Positions 8,184 to 17,356 of a stretch of 41,155 nucleotides of DNA are shown in pieces (positions within the stretch are counted from its first letter, which is position 1; each line of letters opens with the position of its first letter). The stretch comes from an uncultured Porphyromonadaceae bacterium (GTDB lineage Bacteria; Bacteroidota; Bacteroidia; Bacteroidales; Muribaculaceae). The position numbers and the translations under genes are program-made. Under the pieces are notes generated by a model. That model made no database searches. It saw nothing but the letters and a program-made list of their open reading frames with translations, and was not told the DNA's origin. The stretch spans positions 1-41,155 of the forward strand of contig CAJKRG010000022.1 of NCBI GenBank assembly GCA_905202215.1, in the 5' to 3' direction.

Positions 8184-9421
8184 CACACTTGTGGATATCG
8201 AGGCGAATGCGGCTCGGCACCGACGGAACTGCCGTCGGCACCGTCATCGCCGTGACAGGAGTGGCCCTCGCCCTTACCGTGATGGAGCTGACTCTTGGTA
8301 TAGTCGTCGGTTTCAAAGACGAAATCAAACGCAAGCTCATGGGATTCGACGCCCAGATAAGCATAGAAGCCGCCTACGACCCCTACACCCGCACCCAGGC
8401 GGCCACAATCGCGCCCTCGTCGGCACTGATGGATATTGTAGGCGACGAAGCCCCGGGAACCGAGAGCCGGCTTGTGCTGCGACTGCCGGGTATCCTCAAG
8501 ACCGACAGCGACTTCGAAGGCATAGTTTTCGTCGGACAGTCGCCTGAAAGCGATTTCTCTTTCGAGCGCGGAAACATCGTCGAAGGCTCATGGCCCGACT
8601 ATGCGTCCGACAGCTGCCGCAACGACATCGTCATCTCGCGCGCCACAGCCTCGGCGCTCGGCCTCGCGGTCGGCGACAAAGTATATTCCACCTATATCAT
8701 AGACGAAGCCGTGAAAATGCGCCGCAATACCGTTGCGGCCATCTTCGAAGCCGATTTCGGAGAATACGACCGCACTGTGGCCTATGCCTCGCTCGCCGCT
8801 CTCCAGAGCATAGCGGGCCTCCGTCCCGACGAAGGAAACCGCCTCGAACTGCGCGGAATGCCCGAAGAGATGATATCGCCGGCGGCATCTAAAATAGAAA
8901 GCGCAATGCTCGCAGCCATGGGCAATGGAACGCTCGACGCTTACTATCCCGTTCAGACTGTTGAACAGAGCGGCGCCATATATTTCAACTGGCTCTCCCT
9001 GCTCGATACCAATGTAGCCGTGATATTCTGCCTCATGCTCTGTGTGGCGGCATTTACCCTTGTATCGAGCCTCTTCATTCTCGTGCTCGACAATGTACCC
9101 GCCATCGGCATTCTGCGCTCGATGGGAGCCTCGCGCAGGCTCATCCGCTCCATTTTCGTCGATCTCGGCATGAGGATAGTGCTACGCGGCATGATCGCCG
9201 GCAACATTCTCGGTCTCGGACTGCTGTTGATCCAGAAATATACCCGCATGATACCTCTCGATCCCGAGGCTTATTATCTCAACTGCGTGCCCGTCGAAAT
9301 ACGTCCGTGGAGCTTTGTGGCCCTGAACATTGGCGTCGCTTTGGCCGCATGGCTCGTTCTGTGGATTCCGGCCCGCACCGCATCTTCTGTCGATCCGGCA
9401 AAAACCATAAACTTCGAATAA
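8177..9421 (+). CDS. LolC/E-like ABC transporter permease (FtsX fold)
   Basis: A 414-residue inner-membrane permease. It has an N-terminal helix (about 19-45) after a FISRR-like start, a periplasmic MacB-type domain of about 220 residues, and three C-terminal helices (about 275-300, 330-353, 378-400) forming an FtsX domain. This is the topology of LolC/LolE, which extract lipoproteins for delivery to the outer membrane; a LolD ATPase is not in the window. The start at 8177 is chosen because family members begin right before the first helix. An in-frame ATG at 8141 would add 12 residues lying inside the restriction gene. The ATG overlaps the stop of the endonuclease gene, suggesting translational coupling. 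Confidence 0.85.
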   Translation: MLTHLWISRRMRLGTDGTAVGTVIAVTGVALALTVMELTLGIVVGFKDEIKRKLMGFDAQISIEAAYDPYTRTQAATIAPSSALMDIVGDEAPGTESRLVLRLPGILKTDSDFEGIVFVGQSPESDFSFERGNIVEGSWPDYASDSCRNDIVISRATASALGLAVGDKVYSTYIIDEAVKMRRNTVAAIFEADFGEYDRTVAYASLAALQSIAGLRPDEGNRLELRGMPEEMISPAASKIESAMLAAMGNGTLDAYYPVQTVEQSGAIYFNWLSLLDTNVAVIFCLMLCVAAFTLVSSLFILVLDNVPAIGILRSMGASRRLIRSIFVDLGMRIVLRGMIAGNILGLGLLLIQKYTRMIPLDPEAYYLNCVPVEIRPWSFVALNIGVALAAWLVLWIPARTASSVDPAKTINFE

Positions 9422-9477
9422 TTGTTAAAGTATCGTACATTCGCCCCGACGCGGGCGGCGTCTTAACGAAAATTCAT

Positions 9478-9485
9478 TATATTTG
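9478..9485 (+). promoter_or_regulatory. -7 box upstream of rsfS-ftsH
   Basis: TATATTTG fits TAnnTTTG exactly and lies 28 nt before the rsfS ATG, in a 92-bp gap after the permease gene. No TTTG is seen at the -33 distance; that region is GC-rich. Initiation near 9491 would leave a leader of about 20 nt. Confidence 0.4.
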
Positions 9486-9513
9486 CTCTCTAAAATTAAA
9501 GTTAAATTAACTA

Positions 9514-9873
9514 ATGTCTTCAGAAAAAGACCTACAGCAACTCGTCATAGAAGGAATCCAGGAGCGTAAAGGACACGCCATCACCGTAGTAGACCTCAGC
9601 CATATAGAATCGGCAGCAGCCCATACATTCATCATAGCGCAGGGCAACTCCACAACTCAGGTGGCGGCAATCGCCGACAGCGTGGAAGAATATGTGCGCA
9701 TAAACGGAGGCTACAAGCCCTATAACATCGACGGCATGACAAACGCCGAGTGGATAGTCATCGATTACGGCGACGTATGGGTTCATATCTTCACTCCCGA
9801 GACTCGTCTGCGCTATGCCCTCGAAGACCTCTGGAGCGACGCTAAAATCACAGAAATTCCCGACTTAGACTGA
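9514..9873 (+). CDS. rsfS: Ribosome silencing factor RsfS
   Basis: A 119-residue protein of the Iojap/YbeB family. It binds ribosomal protein uL14 on the 50S subunit and blocks subunit joining when nutrients run low. The family core is clear: VVDLSHIESAAAHTFIIAQG (about 24-43) and the signature DYGDVWVHIFTPE near residues 84-96. The length is normal. It is 16 nt upstream of ftsH and probably co-transcribed with it, a pairing I recall from other Bacteroidales. Confidence 0.97.
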   Translation: MSSEKDLQQLVIEGIQERKGHAITVVDLSHIESAAAHTFIIAQGNSTTQVAAIADSVEEYVRINGGYKPYNIDGMTNAEWIVIDYGDVWVHIFTPETRLRYALEDLWSDAKITEIPDLD

Positions 9874-9889
9874 TACACGACAACACATT

Positions 9890-11956
9890 ATGGCATTCCC
9901 TCCAATAAATAAACCCGACGGAAAGAAAAACGGGCCGTTCAAATTCAGCCTGTGGTGGATGTACGCCATAGTATTCCTCTTTTTGGCCGGTATTTTCTAT
10001 TTCGATACCAATGTAGTCACAAAAAAGGTGAGCTACAGCGACTTCGTGCAGTATGTCGAGCGCGACCACGGTATCTCCAAAATCATAATTTATTCCGATA
10101 AAAAACAGGCCGAAGGTCTCCTGACCGATTCTCTGGCCTCGGCATTGTTCAGAAATCACGATTTCAAACCGGGACAGGGCGTTGTGGCAAAAGTAGAAGC
10201 CAATATCCCCTCGGCCGACAAACTGTCGGAAAAAATCGACCAGTGGCGCAGCTCCGGTGCTTTCACCGGCGATGTCGAGTTTGAACAGACAAGCCAGTTC
10301 AGTAATCTGATATGGTCTATCCTGCCTTTCGCTCTCTTCATCGGTGTATGGATTTTCCTAATGCGCCGCATGTCGGGCGCAGGAGGCGGAGGTTCCGGCG
10401 GCGGTGGTGGAATCTTCAGCGTAGGCAAGTCGAAAGCCATGCTTTTCGACAAGAACAACTCGCAGAAAGTCACATTCCAGGACGTCGCAGGCCTTTCAGA
10501 AGCAAAGACCGAGATCGAAGAAATCGTGGAATTCCTGAAAAATCCCAAACGTTACACCAACCTCGGCGGCAAGATACCCAAGGGAGCACTCCTCGTAGGC
10601 CCTCCCGGAACAGGCAAAACCCTTCTTGCCAAGGCCGTGGCAGGAGAAGCCGATGTTCCGTTCTTCTCCATGTCGGGTTCCGACTTCGTCGAAATGTTTG
10701 TCGGTGTCGGCGCCTCTCGTGTCCGCGACCTCTTCCGTCAGGCCAAGGAGAAAGCTCCGTGTATCGTATTTATCGATGAAATCGACGCCGTAGGCCGCGC
10801 ACGCGGCAAAAACGCCAGCATGGGCGGAAACGACGAACGTGAGAACACCCTCAACCAGCTGCTCACCGAAATGGACGGTTTCGGAAGCAACAGCGGCGTA
10901 ATCATTCTCGCCGCGACCAACCGCGCCGACATTCTCGACAAGGCCCTCATGCGTGCGGGTCGTTTCGACCGCCAGATCTACGTCGACCTTCCCGACCTCC
11001 CCGACCGCGTCGAGATATTCAAGGTCCATCTCCGCAAGGTCAAGACCGCTCCCGGCCTCGACATCGAGCTTCTGGCTCGTCAGACTCCCGGTTTTTCCGG
11101 TGCCGATATCGCCAACGTGTGCAACGAGGCGGCTCTGATCGCCGCCCGCGGCAACAAGGACTCTGTGACCAAAGAGGACTTCAACGCCGCCGTCGACCGT
11201 ATCATCGGCGGTCTCGAAAAACGCAACAAGATACTCACCGACGACGAGAAACGCTCCATCGCCGTCCATGAGGCCGGACACGCCACTGTGTCATGGCACC
11301 TCCGCTACGGCAACCCCCTTGTCAAAGTCACCATCGTACCACGAGGCAAGGCCCTCGGAGCCGCATGGTATCTTCCCGAAGAACGCCAGATAGTGCCCTC
11401 TCAGGTCATTCTCGACGATATATGCTCACTTCTCGGCGGACGTGCGGCCGAAGAAGTCTTCCTCGGCCATATCTCGACCGGCGCCGCCAACGACCTCGAG
11501 CGTGTCACCAAGCAGGCCTACGCCATGATTGTCTACTACGGCATGAGCGACAAACTGCCAAACCTCAGCTATTACGACTCGACGGGACAGAACAGCATGT
11601 TCACCAACCCCTACAGCGACGAGCGCGCCAAGATAATCGACGAGGAAGTGAGCCGTATCATCGCCGAGCAGTACGAGCGCGCCAAATCCATTCTGCGCGA
11701 GCATGCCGAAGGCCATCACGAACTCGCCCAGACCCTCATATCGCGCGAAGTGATATTCACTGAAGACGTGGAGCGAATATTCGGCCCGCGCCAGTGGACT
11801 TCGCGCACCGACGAACTCTTCGGTCACAAGGATCTCAACCCCGACAAAAAATATGACGGGCCAATGCCTCCGCCAATCGATGATGTCGAGGCCACCGAAG
11901 CCGACAACGACAGCGACAAGAAAACAGAAGACGCTCCGGCTGCCGACGACAAATAA
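9890..11956 (+). CDS. ftsH: ATP-dependent zinc metalloprotease FtsH
   Basis: A 688-residue membrane-anchored AAA+ protease that degrades damaged membrane proteins and some regulators. TM helices at about 21-38 and 139-157 flank a periplasmic domain of about 100 residues. A glycine-rich linker (163-174) leads to the AAA module with Walker A GPPGTGKT (237-244) and Walker B FIDEID, plus the second region of homology RAGRFDRQI. The zinc site is HEAGH (460-464). The C-terminus is a long acidic tail. All catalytic residues are present. In other Bacteroidales I recall cdsA following ftsH; here the next gene is an M49 peptidase. Confidence 0.98.
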   Translation: MAFPPINKPDGKKNGPFKFSLWWMYAIVFLFLAGIFYFDTNVVTKKVSYSDFVQYVERDHGISKIIIYSDKKQAEGLLTDSLASALFRNHDFKPGQGVVAKVEANIPSADKLSEKIDQWRSSGAFTGDVEFEQTSQFSNLIWSILPFALFIGVWIFLMRRMSGAGGGGSGGGGGIFSVGKSKAMLFDKNNSQKVTFQDVAGLSEAKTEIEEIVEFLKNPKRYTNLGGKIPKGALLVGPPGTGKTLLAKAVAGEADVPFFSMSGSDFVEMFVGVGASRVRDLFRQAKEKAPCIVFIDEIDAVGRARGKNASMGGNDERENTLNQLLTEMDGFGSNSGVIILAATNRADILDKALMRAGRFDRQIYVDLPDLPDRVEIFKVHLRKVKTAPGLDIELLARQTPGFSGADIANVCNEAALIAARGNKDSVTKEDFNAAVDRIIGGLEKRNKILTDDEKRSIAVHEAGHATVSWHLRYGNPLVKVTIVPRGKALGAAWYLPEERQIVPSQVILDDICSLLGGRAAEEVFLGHISTGAANDLERVTKQAYAMIVYYGMSDKLPNLSYYDSTGQNSMFTNPYSDERAKIIDEEVSRIIAEQYERAKSILREHAEGHHELAQTLISREVIFTEDVERIFGPRQWTSRTDELFGHKDLNPDKKYDGPMPPPIDDVEATEADNDSDKKTEDAPAADDK

Positions 11957-11978
11957 CAGGCCCGGATGCATTCCTATA

Positions 11979-12016
11979 AGAACCGTTGTACGGCATGTAG
12001 CCCGTGCGGCGGTTCT
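11979..12016 (+). terminator. Weak hairpin between ftsH and DPP III
   Basis: AGAACCG (11979-11985) pairs with CGGTTCT (12010-12016), with a smaller inner pairing (ACGG with CCGT). There is no U-rich tract after it, so it may be a partial terminator, a processing site, or chance. Confidence 0.3.
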
Positions 12017-12051
12017 ATTCAAATAAAATGAGATATCAAACCAGTCATAAT

Positions 12052-14064
12052 ATGAAAAAAATACTAATCGCAGCTGCAATGGCATCTATGCTCGCCGCAC
12101 CATCCTGCAAAAAGACCGAGACTACTCAGCCGCAGGAATTCGACTACGTGGTCGACCGCTTCGCCGACATCGAAGTGCTCCGCTACAAAGTTCCCGATTT
12201 CGAGAACCTTACCCTCAACCAGAAAAAGCTTGTCTACTTCCTCACCGAAGCCGCCCTATGGGGCCGCGACATACTCTGGGATCAGAACAACAGCAATAAC
12301 CTCGCAATGCGCCGTCTCCTCGAAGCCGTCTACACCAACTATCAGGGCGACCGCAACAATCCCGACTTCAAGGCATTCGAGACATACATCAAGCAGGTAT
12401 GGTTCGGGAACGGCATTCACCACCACTACTCTACCGATAAATTCGCGCCCGCTTTCAGCCGCGACTTCCTTGCGGCACAGATCGAGGCCCTTCCCGAAGG
12501 CACCGCACCCGAAAACACCGCCGAACTCGTCGAAGTCATCTTCAATCCGGCTCTCGATGCCAAGCGTGTCAATCAGGATGCATCCGTCGACCTCATAACC
12601 TCGTCGGCAAACAACATGTACGCTCCCGGCGTGACACAGGCCGAGGTCGAGGCTTACTACAACTCGATCCGCAAGCCCGACGATCTCACTCCGATATCAT
12701 ATGGACTCAATACACGCGTCGAACGCGGTGCCGACGGCAAAATCACCGAAAACGCCTATAAGATCGGCGGCCTCTACTCTTCGGCCATCGAGAAAATCGT
12801 CGAAAACCTCGACAGCGCACGCCAGTATGCCGAAAACGACGCCCAGCGTCAGATCATCGGCTCGCTCATCGACTTCTACACGACCGGCGATCTCGCCACA
12901 TTCGACAAATATTCGATCGAATGGGCCGAAGACACCGTTTCGCAGGTCGACTTCATCAACGGCTTCATAGAAACCTATGGCGATCCTCTGGGCATGACAG
13001 GCTCATGGGAGTCTATCGTCAACTTCAAGAATATTCCCGCAAGTGCCCGCACCGAAACTCTCAGCGCCGAGGCACAGTGGTTCGAAGACAACTCGCCTGT
13101 CGACGCTGCTTTCAAAAAGGATAAAGTGAAGGGCGTGTCGGCCAAAGTGATAACTGCGGCAATACTCGCAGGCGACTCATATCCGGCAACACCTATCGGC
13201 ATCAACCTCCCCAACGCCAACTGGATCCGCGCCGCCCACGGCTCGAAATCGGTTACAATCGAAAATATAACCCAGGCCTACGACGAAGCAAGCCATGGCA
13301 ACGGCTTCAACGAAGAATTTGTCATCGACGAGCCCACTGCCAAACTTCTCGACGACTATCTCTTCATCACCGATAACCTCCACACCGACCTTCACGAATG
13401 CCTCGGCCACGGTTCAGGCAAGCTCATGCCCGGCAAGGAAGACGCTCTCAAGGAACACGGCTCGGCCATCGAGGAAGCTCGCGCCGATCTCTTCGCCCTC
13501 TACTATCTCGCCGATCCCAAACTCATCGAAATGGGTCTGCTCGACAATCCCGAAGCATACAAGGCCGAATACTATAAATATATTCTCAACGGAATGATGA
13601 CTCAGCTGCAGCGTATCGAACCCGGCAAGGACGTCGAGGAAGCACACATGCGCAACCGCAAGCTCATCGCCGAATGGGCCTACGAGCACGGCAAGGATGC
13701 CAATGTCATCGAACTCGTGAAACGCGACGGTAAGACATTCATCAAAATCAACGACTATGAGGCTCTCCGCGGTCTCTTCGGCCAGCTCCTTGCCGAAATT
13801 CAGCGCGTCCGCTCGACCGGCGACTATGCCGCAGCCAACGAGCTTATCAATACCTATGCGGTCAAGATCGACCCCGAAATCCACCGCGAGATACTCGACC
13901 GTTACGCCACACTCAACATAGCTCCCTACAAAGGCTTCGTCAACCCCGTCTACACCGCCGTGCGCGACGAAAACGGCAACATAACCGACGTGACCGTCGA
14001 CTACTCCGAAGGCTACACCGACCAGATGCTCCGCTATAGCCGCGAATATAACGGACTCCGATAA
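12052..14064 (+). CDS. Lipoprotein dipeptidyl-peptidase III (peptidase M49)
   Basis: A 670-residue zinc exopeptidase that releases dipeptides from peptide N-termini. The family zinc motif HEXXGH is present as HECLGH (448-453), and the second metal-ligand motif as EEARAD (474-479). The N-terminus has a signal peptide ending APS-Cys19, an SPII site, so the enzyme is probably tethered in the periplasm or on the cell surface. The ATG at 12052 is chosen because it begins this signal peptide; the in-frame ATG at 12004 would place 16 polar residues before it. It probably supplies dipeptides from dietary or host peptides. A strong terminator follows. Confidence 0.93.
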   Translation: MKKILIAAAMASMLAAPSCKKTETTQPQEFDYVVDRFADIEVLRYKVPDFENLTLNQKKLVYFLTEAALWGRDILWDQNNSNNLAMRRLLEAVYTNYQGDRNNPDFKAFETYIKQVWFGNGIHHHYSTDKFAPAFSRDFLAAQIEALPEGTAPENTAELVEVIFNPALDAKRVNQDASVDLITSSANNMYAPGVTQAEVEAYYNSIRKPDDLTPISYGLNTRVERGADGKITENAYKIGGLYSSAIEKIVENLDSARQYAENDAQRQIIGSLIDFYTTGDLATFDKYSIEWAEDTVSQVDFINGFIETYGDPLGMTGSWESIVNFKNIPASARTETLSAEAQWFEDNSPVDAAFKKDKVKGVSAKVITAAILAGDSYPATPIGINLPNANWIRAAHGSKSVTIENITQAYDEASHGNGFNEEFVIDEPTAKLLDDYLFITDNLHTDLHECLGHGSGKLMPGKEDALKEHGSAIEEARADLFALYYLADPKLIEMGLLDNPEAYKAEYYKYILNGMMTQLQRIEPGKDVEEAHMRNRKLIAEWAYEHGKDANVIELVKRDGKTFIKINDYEALRGLFGQLLAEIQRVRSTGDYAAANELINTYAVKIDPEIHREILDRYATLNIAPYKGFVNPVYTAVRDENGNITDVTVDYSEGYTDQMLRYSREYNGLR

Positions 14065-14085
14065 ACAATTCCTTCCCGACATACC

Positions 14086-14128
14086 GGCCCCGAGTATTTT
14101 CCTGAGAAACTGCTCGGGGCCTGTTTTT
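14086..14128 (+). terminator. Rho-independent terminator after DPP III
   Basis: A perfect 9-bp stem, GGCCCCGAG (14086-14094) with CTCGGGGCC (14113-14121), and an 18-nt loop, followed by TGTTTTT. It closes the preceding transcription unit and lies only 10 bp before the GH78 gene. Confidence 0.85.
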
Positions 14129-14137
14129 CCCCGCTAA

Positions 14138-16600
14138 ATGCCACCGATCATGCCTAAAACCTTATTTTCGCTTACCATATTTCTGCTTCTGGCATATATC
14201 GCGGCTGATGCAGCCGAAGTAATACCACGCGGCTCTGTCTACAGCCCGCTTACAGGAGTGCCGTCGGGCGAGAAAATTGCATCTTCTCCCGACCCGCTTG
14301 TCGCCTACCGCTGGAAAGCGACATCTGCCGACGACGACCTGCAGGCTTATACTCTCCGGCCCGTATCAATAAGCTACGATGAGCCCCGTAATGTTTCCGC
14401 CGGTAAATCTCACGACCTTACCATATCAGGGCCTTGCAACATCATGCTCGACTTCGGGCAGGTTAACGCCGGATGGCTCGAATTCGACTGCGGCGAACTC
14501 CCGGCGACTGTCGAATGCAGTATCAGCGAGTTCAACGAACCGGCCGTCTTCAATCTCGGATCAGAACACCCGCGCAAAACCGCTGTTCCCGTACGCCACG
14601 GCAACACATGGCGTCTTGAACTCAACCGGCAGCTTTATGAAGGCGTACGCTATGCATGGATACATGTCCCGGATGTAGAGCGCAAATTCAAAATCCGTAA
14701 TGTGCGACTCGTATGTCAGACAAAACCAACCAATTACGAAGGCAGCTTCAAAACCAACGACGAACAACTCAACCGCATATGGTATACAGCGGCCTACACC
14801 GTTCGGCTCAATCTGCTGAAAGATTACTTCGGAGCAATCCTGATGGAACGAAGCGACCGTCATTCATGGACCGGCGATGCCCACACCTCCCAGGCTGCCG
14901 CCTTGGTCGCATTCGGCAACTATGACTTTATCAAAAAGAACATTCTCAATACCGCCGATCAATATAACGGCATTCTCAGCTATTCGCTGTATTGGGTGCA
15001 AAGTCTGATCGATTATTACCTCTATACCGGCGACAGAGCGCTTCTCGATTCCCTCTGCGATAATGTGTGCCATAAACTCGATCTCGCCTACAATCATTAC
15101 GACAACAACCCTTCTGTCGTTTTTTACGGCTGGGACGAACGTCTCGGTGCCGGATTCGAAAAAGCCGACTGCCGTGAGACTGCCGTAGCATACAGAATGC
15201 TCTCGATCCAGACCTGGAAAATGTTTGCGAAGATCATGAAGGACTGCGGGCGCCATGATCTCGCAAAAAAATATGAATCCTATGCCGAAGAAAAACAGGA
15301 CAGGTTACGATTCAGTCCCGGCTGGATGAAAGGCCTTGACATATTTGCCGCATCCGACGCAATCAATGCCGGAACGGTCGCACCCGAAGATACGGCGACA
15401 CTATGGCGCGATGTTTTCGCCGACCGCTTACAGCGTGTATCATACTCTCCGTTCAACCAATTCTTCGTCCTGAACGCCATGGCACGTCTCGGACGTTATG
15501 GCGAAGCCATGAATACCATCGACGACTGTTGGGGCGGACAGCTGCGATACGGCGCGACCACCTTTTTCGAAGTCTTCCGTCCGTCATGGAATCATTGCAG
15601 CCTCGCCGAAAACGATGCTCCCGTCAACAACCAGTGCGGCTATACCAGCCTAACTCATCCCTGGAGCGCAGGCATAGCCAAATGGCTATCCGAAGAAATA
15701 CTGGGAGTCCGTCCCGACTCCCCGGGATTCGCATCTTTTACTGTCTGCCCCCATCTCACCTCAGGACTTACAAGGGTCGAAGGATCAGTCCCGACGCCTC
15801 ATGGTAAAGTGAGCGTTTCAATAGATACCGAAAAAGGAAAAGCCACACTGACAGTTCCGCCGGGCACAGTCGGCTCCATGGCCATACCGTTAATGCATGC
15901 TGATAATATCGAAATCAGCATGAACGGAAAAGCCATCCGGCCCGTTAAACGCGACGCGTCGCACGTCTATCTGCCTTCTCTCGGCGAGGGAACTTACAAC
16001 TTCGATTTCTCATACAGCGGTTCTCCCCGCAGTCCGAAAACAGAAGAAATACTCGCTTATCGCTATCCCGCCTCTACCGTTACCGAAGATACTCTGACAC
16101 AGGGCGACTGGAAGGGCAGATACGGCTCACGCGGATATATCCTCTTCAATTATGATGGCGAAGGCGCTCACAGAGTCCGACAGCCACGTGAATGCGAAAG
16201 CATGATCTGCAGTCGCGAAGAAAACATAAGCTACGCGAACACCGCCACCGATCCTCGAGCACTCATCTCGAATATAGAAGGCGACACAAGCCGGAGTCTC
16301 GGTGCTATTACTACTTTCGATCCTCAGGTGTGCCGCCAGACAATGACCGTTGATATTGATTACCATACCGACAAGCCTTACAAAATATCGCTCTACTTCG
16401 TCGATATGGAGAGTGCCGGACGCAGAAGCGCCATCGAGCTGTTTGACTTACAGACCAAACGCCTCCTGTCACCCGTCCATATGGTCCGCAATTACGAAAA
16501 CGGACGGTATGTGACCTTTGAGGCCGACAGACCTGTCCGCATCCGCATATGTCAGGTTCGCGGCACAAATGCCGCATGCTCCGCCCTCTTCCTCGATTGA
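14138..16600 (+). CDS. Secreted GH78-type alpha-L-rhamnosidase homologue
   Basis: An 820-residue protein with a signal peptide (about 1-24). Two beta-sandwich regions (about 60-200) precede an (alpha/alpha)6 barrel. The segment ERSDRHSWTGDAH (from Glu237) matches the GH78 region D-C-P-Q-R-(D/E)-E-x-x-G-W-T-G-D, where the general acid resides; Asp240 is the candidate here. A beta-sandwich C-domain follows, then an extra domain of about 190 residues (from about 630) of a type seen on rhamnosidase-related proteins. The expected role is removal of terminal alpha-L-rhamnose from plant glycans such as rhamnogalacturonan or from glycosides. It stands alone between two terminators rather than inside the PUL. 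ATG 14150 (MPKTLF...) is an equally good start. Confidence 0.82.
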   Translation: MPPIMPKTLFSLTIFLLLAYIAADAAEVIPRGSVYSPLTGVPSGEKIASSPDPLVAYRWKATSADDDLQAYTLRPVSISYDEPRNVSAGKSHDLTISGPCNIMLDFGQVNAGWLEFDCGELPATVECSISEFNEPAVFNLGSEHPRKTAVPVRHGNTWRLELNRQLYEGVRYAWIHVPDVERKFKIRNVRLVCQTKPTNYEGSFKTNDEQLNRIWYTAAYTVRLNLLKDYFGAILMERSDRHSWTGDAHTSQAAALVAFGNYDFIKKNILNTADQYNGILSYSLYWVQSLIDYYLYTGDRALLDSLCDNVCHKLDLAYNHYDNNPSVVFYGWDERLGAGFEKADCRETAVAYRMLSIQTWKMFAKIMKDCGRHDLAKKYESYAEEKQDRLRFSPGWMKGLDIFAASDAINAGTVAPEDTATLWRDVFADRLQRVSYSPFNQFFVLNAMARLGRYGEAMNTIDDCWGGQLRYGATTFFEVFRPSWNHCSLAENDAPVNNQCGYTSLTHPWSAGIAKWLSEEILGVRPDSPGFASFTVCPHLTSGLTRVEGSVPTPHGKVSVSIDTEKGKATLTVPPGTVGSMAIPLMHADNIEISMNGKAIRPVKRDASHVYLPSLGEGTYNFDFSYSGSPRSPKTEEILAYRYPASTVTEDTLTQGDWKGRYGSRGYILFNYDGEGAHRVRQPRECESMICSREENISYANTATDPRALISNIEGDTSRSLGAITTFDPQVCRQTMTVDIDYHTDKPYKISLYFVDMESAGRRSAIELFDLQTKRLLSPVHMVRNYENGRYVTFEADRPVRIRICQVRGTNAACSALFLD

Positions 16601-16797
16601 CGACAAGGATGCAAAAGTTGCGTTATATTACAAACTTTATACTCTTTTATACTTCTTGCCGTGGGAAATTCACCGTCCCCGACGTTATGCTATTAAAAGA
16701 TGAAAGAAAGATAGAACGCGAACTAAAATCATCCCTCGTCTGTCTTTCCGAGTAGTGATACTGGGGAAGATGGCTCTCATAAATAGTTGAAACGTGG
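16601..16797. other. Non-coding stretch after GH78
   Basis: AT-rich and with no recognisable gene. Near its end GCTCTC (about 16773) can pair with GAGAGC (16797-16802), which overlaps the first arm of the terminator at 16798; the two pairings exclude each other. Confidence 0.35.
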
Positions 16798-16832
16798 AGA
16801 GCGCCCCGACCCGACAGCCGGGGCGCTCTTTT
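16798..16832 (+). terminator. Strong terminator downstream of GH78
   Basis: An 11-bp perfect GC-rich stem (16798-16808 with 16819-16829), a 10-nt loop and a TTTT tail. It is about 200 bp beyond the GH78 stop and probably ends that transcript. It lies inside the open frame that continues from the DUF1016 fragment, showing that the last part of that frame is not real coding sequence. Confidence 0.8.
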
Positions 16833-16844
16833 CGATGACGCCAA

Positions 16845-17318
16845 ACCAGAAAAATTAGTTTCCGAGTAGGCCGCTTCCTGCGAAAAACCTAAAAATTCTG
16901 CGACAACAGGATTTTGCAGGAATTTATGCCGGTCTTTCTGATAATCTGCTGTCAATCGATGCATTTCATCAATGACTTCACCATGTTTTGATTCCGGTGT
17001 TTGGAGTAAACTATGATAATATTGGGAGCCTATGTTGCGGTCAAGGGTACGGACGCTCCAGTTCTCTCCGGCAGCCTCCCTCATATACCAATCACGCTCA
17101 TCTTCATTCTTGATTCTCATCAGCCGTTCATAATGAGACCAAGACAAATTGGAGAGAAGCATTTTTGCTAACTCCAATTCGGCAGACACTGCCTGTCCTT
17201 TTATGGTCAGATCGTTCCCAGATTGGTCAGACATCGTCTGCCCAATTAGCAAATTGTTGAATGTCAGATAGAATTTCCTGAAACTCTTTATAGGGCCAGT
17301 AGAAAATTTTATCTCCAT
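16845..17318 (-). pseudogene. Fragment of DUF1016 (YhcG-type) protein, N-terminal domain only
   Basis: The frame encodes FRKFYLTF..., LSNLSWSHYERLMRI, ENWSVRTLDRNIGSQYY and VVAEFLGF...YSETNFSG, a clear match to the DUF1016 N-terminal domain in the correct order. The upstream start region and the whole C-terminal PD-(D/E)XK-like nuclease domain are missing. The frame stays open to 16647 only by running through a terminator into unrelated sequence. The ATG at 17318 sits in the loop of a hairpin that follows the PUL operon. DUF1016 proteins are often linked to mobile or defence loci, so this is probably the remnant of such an insertion. A short expressed product cannot be excluded. Confidence 0.7.
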
Positions 17319-17333
17319 TTTTCTACTGGCCCT
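17292..17333 (-). terminator. Long hairpin at the end of the SusCD operon
   Basis: A perfect 15-bp inverted repeat (17292-17306 with 17319-17333) with a 12-nt loop, 23 bp past the stop of the propeller lipoprotein. On the minus strand no U-run follows; on the plus strand the stem is followed by TTCTTTTATC. It may stop transcription in both directions or protect the 3' end of the operon mRNA. Confidence 0.6.
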
Positions 17334-17356
17334 TCTTTTATCTACGATATGTATAA

